A DNA stretch of 57,269 nt from Sulfurovum sp. (GTDB lineage: Bacteria > Campylobacterota > Campylobacteria > Campylobacterales > Sulfurovaceae): the NCBI GenBank assembly GCA_030949325.1, contig JAUZSQ010000086.1, forward strand, positions 1-57,269. The letters run 5' to 3'. Numbering within the stretch: the stretch's first letter is position 1; the number at the start of each line of letters is the position of its first letter. The position numbers and the translations under genes were made by a program. The notes under the pieces were generated by a model, which was not told where the DNA came from, ran no database searches, and was given only the letters and a program-made list of their open reading frames with translations. Positions 24,736 through 34,197 of the stretch are shown in pieces.

Positions 24736-24736
24736 A

Positions 24737-25427
24737 TTAACCCTTAAAAATAGCAGACCCTACTCTCACGAGGTTTGAGCCACATTGTATGGCAAGTTTA
24801 TAATCTCCACTCATGCCCATAGAACAGATTTTTGCTCCATCTTTTTGGAGACTTTCATAGAGTTTATAGGTCTCTTCAAAGTTGTTTTGAATGATTTTTC
24901 TATGGACCGTATTCATACCGATAGTCATCAGACCTTTGAGTTGGATTTGAGGGTAGTTTTCTTTGATTTCTTGGAAGACATCGTAGGCTTGTTCTGTGGG
25001 TATGCCTGATTTGGTGAATTCTTTGGATGCATTGATTTGCAGAAGACAAGACATTTTTTGGTTTTTGCTTAGGAGTTTTTTATTGAGTTCGTCTGCGAGT
25101 TCCAAAGTGTCCAAAGAGTGCATGAGGGTAGGGCGTAGGTCTATGAGATTGTTGATTTTATTTTTTTTGGACTGAGCCTATCATGTGCCATTCTATGGGG
25201 AGGTCTTCGAGTATGCCCATGCGTTTTTTGAGTTGTTGGATTTGGTTTTCGCCAAAGGCCCTTTGCCCTAAGCTATAGAGGGTTTCGATATTGTCTATAT
25301 GGCTATATTTTGCCACGGTGACGAGTTTGACAATATGGTGTTCACTCACGGTAATGCGTGAGGCTTCTATGTTCCAGATGACTTCATCGAGGTTGGCTCT
25401 GAGTTGTTCTTTGTTTAGTATAGTCAT
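24737..25427 (-). CDS. yggS: Pyridoxal phosphate homeostasis protein (frameshifted in this sequence)
   Basis: The repaired frame encodes about 229 residues of the YggS/PLPBP family, a fold-type III PLP-binding protein without known catalysis that keeps free PLP in balance. The PLP lysine is in LVTVAKYSHID (about residue 34), and motifs GENQIQQL, WHMIGSVQKN and SMGMSGDYKLAI are present. One extra base in the T8 run (25161-25168) splits it; removing it joins GSVQK to NKINNLIDLRPTLMHSLD. It starts 2 bases after the rseP stop, so the two are co-transcribed. Confidence 0.85.
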
Positions 25428-25429
25428 GT

Positions 25430-26483
25430 TTACTCCATTAATCTATTGATGTCATTGTACAGTCCTAGCATCATCAGCATGATGAGTAGTACCCATCCTA
25501 CGATAGTTATGTACATCATAACAGTTTGGTTAGCCATTTTCCCTGTTATCATTTCGTAAAGGTTAAACATAATATGTCCACCATCGAGTGCAGGGATAGG
25601 CAGTAGGTTGAGTACACCTAGGTTGACTGATATTAGTGCGGTAAAAAAAGAGCAGGGCTAGAAGGCTAGAATTACTAGCCTCTGCTGTGACATCGACAAT
25701 GGTGATAATGCCTCCTACTTTGTCAGTACCTACGGCTCCTGTGAGGAGTTTTTGGATACTTTGGACAATCATCATGGAGGCTTTTTGGGTTTGCTCCCAA
25801 GCATAGCCAAAGCCATCATAGAGACCAAAGAAGAGTATTTCCTTTGTGCCTAAGGGTGCTATTCCGATGATGTGTCTTTGGATAGTCTCACCAAACATAT
25901 TGGTATCTTCTATGAGTTTGGGGATGAGAGAGAGAGAGACTAGGGTATGGTTTCTATCAACAAGCAGGTGAATATTGCTAGGATTTTTAGTGATTTGTGG
26001 GCTTATTTCTTCCCAATAGTGTATAGAATGACCATTGATTTGGAGGATTCTATCGCCTTTTTGTACTCCTGCGTGTTGGGCAGGGCTGTCTTTACTGATA
26101 TTGCCTATGTCTGTGAGCAGTTTGGGTACACCCATCATGGACATAGCAAAATACAAAATGAAGGCCAATAAAAAGTTGGCAAAGGGACCTGCTAGGAGGA
26201 TGATAATACGTTGCCACGGCTTTTTGACAGCATAAGAGTCTTCATCGTAGGAGATTTTGCTAGGGTCAGCGTCATCTTGCCCTTTCATTTGTACATAGCC
26301 ACCTAGAGGAATGGCAGAGATGGTCCAAAGGGTTTTGCCTATTTGACGGCTGAGGAGTTTTTTGCCAAAGCCTATACTAAAGACATTGACCTGTACACCA
26401 AAAAATCGTGCAGCGATAAAATGTCCTAATTCATGAAAGAAAATAAGAAAAGATAAAATCAGTATTGCAGTAAAAATGCCCAT
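25430..26483 (-). CDS. rseP: RIP zinc metalloprotease RseP (frameshifted in this sequence)
   Basis: The repaired frame encodes about 350 residues. This site-2 protease cleaves within the inner membrane, typically of anti-sigma factors or signal peptide remnants. The zinc site HELGH is in the first membrane segment (about residue 17), a PDZ domain spans about 110-185 (DSPAQHAGVQKGDRILQING), and the second zinc motif lies in NLLPIPALDGGH. One extra base in A7 (25643-25649) breaks the frame before this motif. Since rseP is usually essential, this is likely a sequencing error. In relatives it often follows pgsA; here a porin and a coiled-coil gene lie between. Confidence 0.88.
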
Positions 26484-26599
26484 AAAAGTCCTAGCTGTTG
26501 TAAAATATAATGAATTATAGCCTAGAGTTGTAAAAAAAGGCTATAGATTAAAGGGTTCATAGAATTTTTTGCTAAAATAGGGATATAAGGATTTATAGA

Positions 26600-27589
26600 A
26601 TGAATGAAGATAATGAGATAATAGAAGAAGTCATAGTAAAAGCACCTAAAGTAAAAGTAGTTCAAAGCTATGTAGAAGCACAGCGTCTAGTAGAAGAGGC
26701 GAAGCATATTGTAAAAGAGTCAGACCATGAGAGCGAAGCGTGTAAACTGCTCTTAGAGAGTGACCTCAAAGAGTATGAGGTAGCCAAAGAGAGCTTGGAG
26801 AGTGGTGGATTAGAGGTTTGTGTCTCTTTGCTAGAGGAGTTAGGCTATATTGAGTTCTTGAGTAGTAGAGACGAAGAGGCAAATAAAGGCTTTGAACCCA
26901 ATGAGACTATTGTGCCTATGTATGTACAAAATGTCTCTAGTGGTCGCTTTACGGGGCTATTGTCAGCACTTTTGGCAGGGACGGTATCACTGATAGGCTT
27001 GGTGTATTTAGCGACTGAGAAATTGGGGATGACTTTGGATATTAGCCAAATACCGTCAGGGGAGACGATGGGAACTATTGTGTCATGGTTTGCTACGCTT
27101 GTAGGCTTAGAGCAGAGTGTGTATGTGGGAACAGCTGTATTGTTTGTAGCTTCTGCTTCTATTATGGCAGTGATTTATGCCCTGCGTGTGATACTTAAGG
27201 GGAAGCATAATATGCATTTTGCACAGACGCAGTTAGAAAAAGCCCAAGCCTACAAAGAAGCCAAAGAGGAATGTAATTGGGAGATGGATAAAGTAGAAGT
27301 ACACATGAAAGAGACGCTACATACCTTAAAAATGTATGAAGTACTCTTTAGGGAGCAAAAAGGTAAACTTGAACGTATTTTACATATTGAAGGTGCTAAG
27401 TCCAATGAAGAAGAGTATCATGCTCAGTCTTTGTTAGAAATTAGGGATACGAAGTCTTTGATAGAAATGATTCAAGATTTTATGGCGATAGCGATATCAG
27501 ATGAAGGAAAACTTTCAGAACAATCTATACAGTATTTGGAACTATCAAGAGAGAAGATTAACAAGGTATTGGCTAGGTTTTATCAGTAG
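26600..27589 (+). CDS. Membrane protein with flanking coiled coils, unknown function
   Basis: A 329-residue protein. Residues 1-95 are acidic and helical, residues 118-140 and 175-200 are two membrane segments (LLSALLAGTVSLIGLVYLA and LFVASASIMAVIYALRVIL), and residues 205-329 are a long charged helix, probably coiled coil. The topology puts both soluble arms on the same, probably cytoplasmic, side. No enzymatic motif is seen. TTTTTTGCTAAAAT just upstream is a good extended -10 box, and AAGGA precedes the ATG. I do not recognise the family; a scaffold or envelope-stress role is possible but unsupported. Confidence 0.6.
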   Translation: MNEDNEIIEEVIVKAPKVKVVQSYVEAQRLVEEAKHIVKESDHESEACKLLLESDLKEYEVAKESLESGGLEVCVSLLEELGYIEFLSSRDEEANKGFEPNETIVPMYVQNVSSGRFTGLLSALLAGTVSLIGLVYLATEKLGMTLDISQIPSGETMGTIVSWFATLVGLEQSVYVGTAVLFVASASIMAVIYALRVILKGKHNMHFAQTQLEKAQAYKEAKEECNWEMDKVEVHMKETLHTLKMYEVLFREQKGKLERILHIEGAKSNEEEYHAQSLLEIRDTKSLIEMIQDFMAIAISDEGKLSEQSIQYLELSREKINKVLARFYQ

Positions 27590-27591
27590 AT

Positions 27592-27611
27592 ACTCTCCCC
27601 TTAGGGAGAGT
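27592..27611. terminator. Bidirectional hairpin between convergent genes
   Basis: ACTCTCCC and GGGAGAGT form an 8-bp stem with a short CTTA loop, 2 bases after the coiled-coil gene stop and 42 bases past the porin stop. It probably serves both transcripts. Confidence 0.55.
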
Positions 27612-27653
27612 GAGGGTATTTAACAAATGTTTCTAAGGGAATCTTTTAAGAGA

Positions 27654-28798
27654 CTAAAATGTATAAGTAGCAATCACTTCAAGTGCATCTTCAGCATCAA
27701 ATTCATCAATATTGACATCATAATCAGTGGAAGTATAAATGACAGCTAGGTTTATAGAATCACTCATATCATAGGCTAAGATAAGGTCAAGCTCAGAACC
27801 TTCATCACCATAAGCAGCATAAGATACTTCAGTACTAATTCCTGCTAATTCTGTAGAAGCAGATACTTTCCATGAAAGTGTATCTTCATTTGCTACTCCT
27901 ACAGTTGAAGCAAATGAATTCCATGAAGAGGTATAAAAGTTATCTCTTTCTACGATACCAGCAGGAGCATCTGTGACACTAGATACCGCAGCAAGAAGTC
28001 CAATACTACCAATCGTTGTCTCAGCTTTTACAGCATAAGCATCAGAATCTAGTCCTGTTGCATAATCTGTTGTCACATATTGTGCTGCAACACTGACCGA
28101 ACCAAAGTTATACCCACCATCTACATATACTTGTGTATAATCACCAGCATCAATATTAGAATACCATGCACTTGCAGATAATGCATCTTTGCCATAGGTA
28201 GCACCTAAGATATAGTTATCTCCACCATTAATATCTGTAAGGTCAGTAAAGTCATCTCCAGCATTTACGCCTCTTATCTTAGTGATATACATAGCCATAA
28301 GAGTAAGGTTTTCAACAGAATTATTGACGATAGTATAAGCTTCAAATGCACTAGGAGCTAGTAACCAATCAAATGAACCAAACATCGGTGTATCAAGTAG
28401 TTGACGACCCAGTATCAATGAGGTATCACCAAATTTAGCAGTGATGTTTGCTACGTTAAAGTATGCACCTGTTTCTTTGCCTTCAAAGTAACCAAATGGT
28501 TCTTCGCTCATGAGGTTTGTAAATCCAACGGCTGTAAAGTTTGCTGTGATACCATCAAATAATGTATGTGATACATCTAAAGTCACGGCAGTACCAAGTG
28601 CTGAACTATCCCCATCAAAAAGGTCAACGCTATCTGTTGTGTAATAATATGCTTGTGCTTTACCAGAGATAGTTGTAGCAGATGCTTCTACTACTGGAGC
28701 TACTACTACTACTACTTTGCGGGAGCTGTGACTTCACCACCTGCGAAGGCTGAGCTCAGGGCTAATACTGCTACTAGACTTAATCGTGTTAATTTCAT
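27654..28798 (-). CDS. Outer-membrane porin (frameshifted near the signal peptide)
   Basis: The repaired frame encodes about 381 residues. It starts at ATG 28798, after TAAGGAATTAAA, with a clear signal peptide (residues 1-19, ALSSAFA). The mature part is made of alternating strands rich in Y, A, S, D and G and ends in the beta-barrel signature TYTF. It is like the OprD-related porins of Campylobacterota. One base is missing near 28717, just before a run of GTA codons that encodes repeated valines (AKVVVVVAP). Upstream are 11-bp direct repeats and a palindrome. The substrate is unknown. Confidence 0.75.
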
Positions 28799-28832
28799 TT
28801 TAATTCCTTATTATAATTAATATAAGGGAATA

Positions 28833-28865
28833 TTAACAAATTGTTAATTAATTGTTAATTAATTA
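28833..28865 (-). promoter_or_regulatory. Direct repeats and palindrome upstream of the porin
   Basis: AATTGTTAATT occurs twice in tandem (28839-28849 and 28850-28860), followed by AATTA, an 11-bp period that places the copies on one face of DNA. TTAACAA-A-TTGTTAA (28833-28847) is also palindromic. It lies 35-67 bases upstream of the porin start and is a plausible regulator-binding site. Confidence 0.45.
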
Positions 28866-28886
28866 TTGACCCAATGTTAATGAATG

Positions 28887-28905
28887 GTGATTAATTTTTA
28901 ATCAC
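28887..28905 (-). terminator. Hairpin after pgsA
   Basis: GTGATTAA and TTAATCAC form an 8-bp stem with a three-base loop, starting 5 bases past the pgsA stop. On the minus strand it is the likely terminator of the pyrD-to-pgsA operon. Confidence 0.55.
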
Positions 28906-28909
28906 ATAG

Positions 28910-29452
28910 CTACTTTAGGGGTATTTTAAAGAAGTCTCGGACATATTCATAGCCAGAATAGAGCGTGAGGGCTACAGCTACCCATAATAAGAGTGTCGCA
29001 CCCTCCCAATCCATAAGTAAAAACCCAATGGCTATCATTTGTACTACGGTTTTTACTTTACCCATCCATGAAGCCGAGATATCCAAGCCTTGACTTACAG
29101 CAGAGACACGAAGACCTGTGATAAATAATTCTCGTGAGATAATGAGAAATATCGCCCATTCATTGGCACGTTCGAGCATCATAAGTCCCAAAAACCCTGC
29201 CAAGGTCAGCATCTTGTCTGCTAGAGGGTCAAGGATACTCCCTAGAGTTGTGACTTGGTCAAAGGTACGTGCAATATAGCCATCAAAGAAATCGGTAGCA
29301 CTGGCTACAACAAAAATAAATGCAGCGATAAAGTCTAGCCATGTGTAATGGATATTCTGAAGTAAGCTACAATCACGATTGACCAACAGAAAAAACATCA
29401 CAGGTGCTAGAAGAAGACGGATAAAGGCTAGGGTATTGGGTATATTAAACAT
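28910..29452 (-). CDS. pgsA: CDP-diacylglycerol-glycerol-3-phosphate 3-phosphatidyltransferase
   Basis: A 180-residue inner-membrane enzyme making phosphatidylglycerophosphate, the precursor of phosphatidylglycerol and cardiolipin. The CDP-alcohol phosphotransferase motif DG-x2-AR-x8-G-x3-D-x3-D is complete (DGYIARTF...GSILDPLAD, about residues 55-80). About five membrane segments are visible. It begins 2 bases after the fabL stop in the operon pyrD-M16-dapA-fabL-pgsA, a gene order seen in other Campylobacterota. Confidence 0.93.
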   Translation of the reverse strand: MFNIPNTLAFIRLLLAPVMFFLLVNRDCSLLQNIHYTWLDFIAAFIFVVASATDFFDGYIARTFDQVTTLGSILDPLADKMLTLAGFLGLMMLERANEWAIFLIISRELFITGLRVSAVSQGLDISASWMGKVKTVVQMIAIGFLLMDWEGATLLLWVAVALTLYSGYEYVRDFFKIPLK

Positions 29453-29454
29453 AT

Positions 29455-30243
29455 TTAACGAAAAGTTGTTCCACCATCAACAACAAGGGTTTGTCCTGTA
29501 ATCCATGAGGCTTCTTCGGTACAAAGGAAATAGACAGAACCAGCCAAATCATCAGGTTTTCCCATACGATTGACGGCTGAGCGTTTAATGGTCTCAGCCT
29601 TGACTTCTTCATAATTGGTAAAGGCTTTGAGTGCATCGGTATCAATAGGACCTCCACTTACGGCATTGACTCTAATACCCATTTCTCCAAGTTCTACAGC
29701 TGCGTAACGGCTCATAGCTTCTACGGCTGCTTTGTTGGTACCATGTCCTGCATAGTTTTCTATATAGATAAGGTTTCCAGTAGAAGAAAGTGTGACTATC
29801 GCTCCTCCTCCGACTTTGTCCATACGTTTGGCTGCTTCTTGGCTTCCTGAGACGAAAGCCCCCACAGTAGCTGTATAAATATTGGTTAAGCCTTTTTTCG
29901 GACGTAAACGCATAAATTTACCATAGCCACCTACGACTGGACGACCATAAATCATGGCATTACTCACAAAGAAATCAATTCTATCGAAATCTTCATCAAT
30001 AGCCAAGAAGAGAGGTTTAAACTCATCAAGCTCCAAGATATTTAGAGGATAGGCTTTGGCTTTAATACCATATTTAGCTTCTAAATCAGAGGCTATCTCT
30101 TGAGCTATCTCTTTATTGGAATTATAGGTAAAGGCAATATTGACACCATTTTGAGCAAATTTCTCTGCAACAGCTTTACCAATACCTTTGGTAGCACCTG
30201 TAATGACAAGTGTTTTGCCCTTCATTCCTGATAGTTCTGACAT
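29455..30243 (-). CDS. fabL: Enoyl-ACP reductase, FabL-like
   Basis: A 262-residue short-chain dehydrogenase fold protein. The N-terminal nucleotide loop is TGATKGIG. The catalytic tyrosine and lysine are spaced Y-x6-K (NYAGHGTNKAA), the spacing of enoyl reductases, not the Y-x3-K of ordinary SDR enzymes. NAVSGGPIDTDALKAF and GQTLVVDGG strongly recall Bacillus FabL. It would reduce enoyl-ACP with NAD(P)H in the last step of fatty-acid elongation. Whether a FabI also exists cannot be seen here. It is packed between dapA and pgsA with 1-2 base gaps. Confidence 0.75.
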   Translation of the reverse strand: MSELSGMKGKTLVITGATKGIGKAVAEKFAQNGVNIAFTYNSNKEIAQEIASDLEAKYGIKAKAYPLNILELDEFKPLFLAIDEDFDRIDFFVSNAMIYGRPVVGGYGKFMRLRPKKGLTNIYTATVGAFVSGSQEAAKRMDKVGGGAIVTLSSTGNLIYIENYAGHGTNKAAVEAMSRYAAVELGEMGIRVNAVSGGPIDTDALKAFTNYEEVKAETIKRSAVNRMGKPDDLAGSVYFLCTEEASWITGQTLVVDGGTTFR

Positions 30244-30244
30244 C

Positions 30245-31139
30245 TTACGCTCCTACTATAGTATATTTTTTCATTACATTTTCTAGTTGTTTCATGTTCT
30301 GTACACTTGGAGGGACTAAGGGAAGTCGATATTCAAGTGTATCAATAAGTCCTGCGATATACATCGCAGCCTTGATTGGAATGGGGTTTGATTCACAAAA
30401 GAGTACTTTGTTTATATCAAAGAGTGCATCATTAAGTGCTTTGGCTGTAGCAAAATCTCCTGCTAGTGAGGCATGGGCAAGGTCTGCTTTCATATCAGGC
30501 AAGAGATTCGCCGTAACTGAGGTAATCCCCTTGGCACCAGAAGCCATCAAAGGAAAGTCAATGGCATCATCACCAGAAAAGATATACAGTTCAGGGATTT
30601 TTTGCCAAGAGTTCTACGGTTCGCTCAATGGAACCAGTGGCTTCTTTGATACCCATGATATTCTCTACATCATCAAAGAGTCTTTTGACTGTTGAGGGCA
30701 AGATATCCACACCCGTTCGTCCAGGTACATTATAGAGCATAAAAGGCACTTCTACAGCAGAGGCAATGGCTTTATAATGTTGATAAAGACCTTCTTGGCT
30801 TGGCTTGTTGTAGTAAGGACTGACCGAAAATATCGCATCAACTCCAGCTTTTTGGGCATGAATGGCAATATCTATGGCTTCATGTGTGGCGTTACTTCCT
30901 GCCCCTGCTAGGACTTTGGTTTTGGTACCTTTACATACTTCAACTGCAATCTCAATACAACGCTTATGCTCATCATGGCTCAATGTTGCTGATTCACCCG
31001 TAGTGCCTACAGGACAGACAGCATCAATATGGTTATTGATTTGTCTTTGAATGAGTTTGGCAAAGGTTGGCTCATCTAAAACCCCATTTTTAAAAGGCGT
31101 AATCAGTGCCGTTGAAGCACCTGTTATATAGTTGTTCAT
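30245..31139 (-). CDS. dapA: 4-hydroxy-tetrahydrodipicolinate synthase (frameshifted in this sequence)
   Basis: The repaired frame encodes about 297 residues, the standard DapA length. It condenses pyruvate and aspartate semialdehyde in lysine and diaminopimelate synthesis. The TIM-barrel motifs [14 protein letters not shown] and YNVPGRTG, and the Schiff-base lysine in GIKEATG, are present. One extra base in T6 (30598-30603) breaks it; removing one gives [15 protein letters not shown]. As DapA is needed for peptidoglycan, the break is very likely a sequencing error. It begins 8 bases after the M16 protease gene. Confidence 0.9.
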
Positions 31140-31147
31140 CTTCTATC

Positions 31148-32449
31148 CTAGTTCTTTTTAAGTATCACAGTGGTTGAAAAGTCATGGTCAAAATACTTTT
31201 TGGCTGTGTTGGAAATATCTTTGAGTGTAAGTTTATCTAATTTCTCTTCATATTCAAGTAAAGGGGTGATATTTCCCTTGACATAATAGTCTCCATACAA
31301 AGAAGCTACCGAACTTGAACTCTCCAAGGCATAAATAAACTCTGCTTTGGTATTGATTTTAACTTTGTCTAGTTCTGCTTGGGTGACTGAGCCATCTTTG
31401 AGTTTATCCAGCTGTAGGAGTATCTCTGCTTCCAAGGTTTTCAAATTGGCATCAGGGCTACACATTGCCATAATCAAAAAGACTCCTGCGTCGCTGAGTT
31501 CCATATTATAACCGTATATTTGATTGGCTAATTGCTTTTCGTTGACAATAGTCTTTTCAAACCATGAGCTTTTTCCTGCACTCAAAATATGTGAAATCGC
31601 AGAAAGAGCCACTTGGTCATCATGGGCATAATTGGGAATACTATAGCTAATGGCTAGGGTATCGACGCTATTGCCCTCTTTGTGCAATACAGCTCTTTTA
31701 CTTCCATCACTTTTGGGTTCTACTGCAATGACTTTGGGGATGTCTTTGGTATTTTTGATAGTCCCAAAGTATTTTTGGGCTTGGGTAAAGACTTCTTTTG
31801 CTTCAATATCACCAGCTACGATTAAAATAGCATTCGATGGCTGATAGTATTGCTTATAAAAGCTTCTAATATCTTCTATCTTCCATGACAAAATATCTTC
31901 CATAAAGCCAATAGGTAACCAATGGTAAGGATGATAAGTAAAGTGTGTGTTAAAGAGTCTAAAATAGAGATAACCCATAGGATTATTGTCTGTACGAAGT
32001 CTTCTCTCTTCTGCTACTACGTCACGTTCTTTTTGGAATTCACCATCATCAAGGCTCAGGTTTTCCATCAGTTCAGAAAACAAATCCAAAGTCATAGGTA
32101 GGTTTTTACTGGCTGTCTTGATATAATAATGTGTTTTATCAAAGCCCGTTGCGGCATTGGTTACTCCACCACGGCTCTTGACAATCGTATCAAATTCACC
32201 TTCTTTGAGCTTATCTGTAGATTTGAATGAGAGGTGTTCTAGCATATGAGCCATACCACTTTTGCCCATCACTTCATTGCGACTGCCTACCTTGTAATAA
32301 ATGTCACTTGTAATCACACCTGAGTGATTGTCCATAGGAATAACCACAATTTGCATTCCATTCTCTAACGTCTTTGTCACATGCTTGGGCAATGAATTCG
32401 CCATAAGTACTCCTGTAAGTAGTAATAATATAAAAGATAAATGTTTCAT
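31148..32449 (-). CDS. M16 family zinc protease
   Basis: A 433-residue peptidase with an N-terminal signal peptide (MKHLSFILLLLTGVLMANS), so periplasmic. The inverted zinc motif HxxEH is in MAHMLEHLSF (about residues 67-71), with the distal glutamate in VVAEERRLRT. The C-terminal half is the inactive homologous domain (about 195-430) that completes the clamshell. Genes of this kind sit directly upstream of dapA in Campylobacter and its relatives. It shares one base with the pyrD stop (TAATG). Confidence 0.88.
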   Translation of the reverse strand: MKHLSFILLLLTGVLMANSLPKHVTKTLENGMQIVVIPMDNHSGVITSDIYYKVGSRNEVMGKSGMAHMLEHLSFKSTDKLKEGEFDTIVKSRGGVTNAATGFDKTHYYIKTASKNLPMTLDLFSELMENLSLDDGEFQKERDVVAEERRLRTDNNPMGYLYFRLFNTHFTYHPYHWLPIGFMEDILSWKIEDIRSFYKQYYQPSNAILIVAGDIEAKEVFTQAQKYFGTIKNTKDIPKVIAVEPKSDGSKRAVLHKEGNSVDTLAISYSIPNYAHDDQVALSAISHILSAGKSSWFEKTIVNEKQLANQIYGYNMELSDAGVFLIMAMCSPDANLKTLEAEILLQLDKLKDGSVTQAELDKVKINTKAEFIYALESSSSVASLYGDYYVKGNITPLLEYEEKLDKLTLKDISNTAKKYFDHDFSTTVILKKN

Positions 32450-33525
32450 TATTTCCAGTCTGCTCCGATAGCTTCACGGATATGCGTGTATCCATCTTTT
32501 TCTAAGCATTCTATAATGCCTTGATTTATCTCTTTGATGAGGGTAGGTCCTTGATAGACAAGCATAGAATAGACTTGTACCAATGACGCACCTGCCTTGA
32601 TACGTTTATACGCTTCTTCAGCAGAGTCGATACCCCCTACGGAAATGAGTAGAGTCTTATCATAGAAGGCTTCTCCTATAGCACGAAAAAGCGTATAAGA
32701 TTTCTTGCTGAGTAACGCCCCTGAAATACCTCCAAAGTCTTGAGCGTGTTCGCTAAGGCTATAGTCAATGGTGGTATTGGTGGCAATAATTCCTGATGCT
32801 CCTGCATCAACGGCTGATTTACACAGCAAAAGGGCATCGGCTATTTCCATATCGGGTGCAATTTTGAGTAAGATAGGTTGAGAAGTGATTTTTTGACCAA
32901 GGGTAAAAATGGCTTTGATGAATGTCTCATTTTGTAAATCACGCAAACCAGGGGTATTGGGAGAAGAGATATTAATCACCACATAATCCCCATGGTCTTT
33001 ATATTTATAAAAGAGTGCTTCATAATCGTTGAGGGCATCTTCTTCAGAGGTGAGCTTATTTTTGCCAATATTAATGCCTATAGGATAATCAAAAAATTGA
33101 ATATTTTTCAGGCGTTTGAGCATATACTCAGCCCCCTTGTTGTTGAAGCCCATAGCATTTTGGATAGAAGAATCTTCTATGAGCCTAAACAGTCTAGGTT
33201 TAGGATTACCTTCTTGTGCTTTGGGGGTGACTGTACCAATCTCTGTAAATCCAAAACCTAGCGTCGGCATGGCTTTGATGTATTGACCATTTTTATCAAA
33301 TCCAGCACCTAAGCCCACAGGGTTGAGAAAATCACGCCCAAAAAAGCGTTGTTGGATACTTTTGTGGGTCACAAAGTATTGCTTGGTCATCAAGCGTAAA
33401 AGAGGAGGGCAGTGCGCTATGGTACGAAGACCTATACCTGCTAGGGTATGGGCTGTTTCGGGGTCAAATTTAAACAGTATTTTTTTGAGGGTGGTATAAG
33501 AAAAAAGGGACACTATAATCTCCAT
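32449..33525 (-). CDS. pyrD: Dihydroorotate dehydrogenase (quinone), class 2
   Basis: A 358-residue FMN enzyme that oxidises dihydroorotate to orotate in pyrimidine synthesis and passes electrons to the quinone pool. The class 2 type is indicated by the N-terminal helical extension (residues 1-45), the serine base in NISSPNTPGLR, and YSMLVYQGP near the end. Other motifs are NPVGLGAGFDKN and GIIATNTT. It is the first gene of the minus-strand run that includes the M16 protease, dapA, fabL and pgsA. Confidence 0.93.
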   Translation of the reverse strand: MEIIVSLFSYTTLKKILFKFDPETAHTLAGIGLRTIAHCPPLLRLMTKQYFVTHKSIQQRFFGRDFLNPVGLGAGFDKNGQYIKAMPTLGFGFTEIGTVTPKAQEGNPKPRLFRLIEDSSIQNAMGFNNKGAEYMLKRLKNIQFFDYPIGINIGKNKLTSEEDALNDYEALFYKYKDHGDYVVINISSPNTPGLRDLQNETFIKAIFTLGQKITSQPILLKIAPDMEIADALLLCKSAVDAGASGIIATNTTIDYSLSEHAQDFGGISGALLSKKSYTLFRAIGEAFYDKTLLISVGGIDSAEEAYKRIKAGASLVQVYSMLVYQGPTLIKEINQGIIECLEKDGYTHIREAIGADWK

Positions 33526-33553
33526 AATAAGTTAAAGTGATTATAGCTAAATA

Positions 33554-34135
33554 TCAATAAAAGTAGTGTAAACTAAAGGTAATACCATTCATTGTATCAA
33601 GAGGTTCTAGTCTATCCATGAGATAGTAGTGGTATCCAATGTCTAAGTCTAGGTTATCTGTGATATAAAAGAGCATTCCCACATCAAAACCATAGTAGCC
33701 ATCAGAGGTAGAGATGACACTGTCTTCACTATTGGCTTCATTGAGTGAAATAGCATTTTCGTTATAGGCTACGATAAGGCTTTCATCATACAAAATATAT
33801 CCTAGAGTCACCCCTACATAAGGTCGTATTTTGGCTGTACCAAACATATCATCCATGATAATATAATCTACACTGAGGTCAAAGGTTTGAAAGTCACTAG
33901 AAGTCTCATAGCTAAAAGTAGTACGATAGTCTTTTGTTTGCATACCATATTGTAAACCAAAGGTAGTCACATCTTCAGATTCTGGATTATTGAGACGGTT
34001 GGGTGCTTCTGTCACGGTGGGTTGTAATTCTATGGTATGGAGTGAACCTGTAATACCAAAGAAAGGATAGCTACCCTCTCCTGCTTGTAAGGTATGGTAT
34101 AAAAAGGTAAAGAGTATTAGTAGTCTGCTCATCAA
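33554..34135 (-). CDS. Small outer-membrane beta-barrel protein
   Basis: A 193-residue protein with a signal peptide (MMSRLLILFTFLYHTLQAGE) and alternating strands with aromatic residues, ending in FSLHYFY, a beta-barrel C-terminal signature. It looks like an eight-strand OmpA/OprF-like or OmpW-like barrel (YVGVTLGYILYDE and YGFDVGMLFY are typical strands). It is 28 bases upstream of pyrD on the same strand. The function is unknown. Confidence 0.65.
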   Translation of the reverse strand: MMSRLLILFTFLYHTLQAGEGSYPFFGITGSLHTIELQPTVTEAPNRLNNPESEDVTTFGLQYGMQTKDYRTTFSYETSSDFQTFDLSVDYIIMDDMFGTAKIRPYVGVTLGYILYDESLIVAYNENAISLNEANSEDSVISTSDGYYGFDVGMLFYITDNLDLDIGYHYYLMDRLEPLDTMNGITFSLHYFY

Positions 34136-34197
34136 AGTCTCCTAGTGTAAGTATTTTATGCCATTCTAGCTTTATTTATGTTAAAGTCGGTTTGAGA

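Noticed and set aside
21701-24736. Mobile element or integration site explaining the accessory patch
   Set aside because: No transposase, integrase, tRNA target or terminal inverted repeats were found, so transfer is only suggested by content.
28699-28718. Phase-variable on/off switch in the porin
   Set aside because: The repeat unit is three bases, so slippage cannot toggle the frame; the missing base is outside the repeat unit and resembles the other single-base errors.
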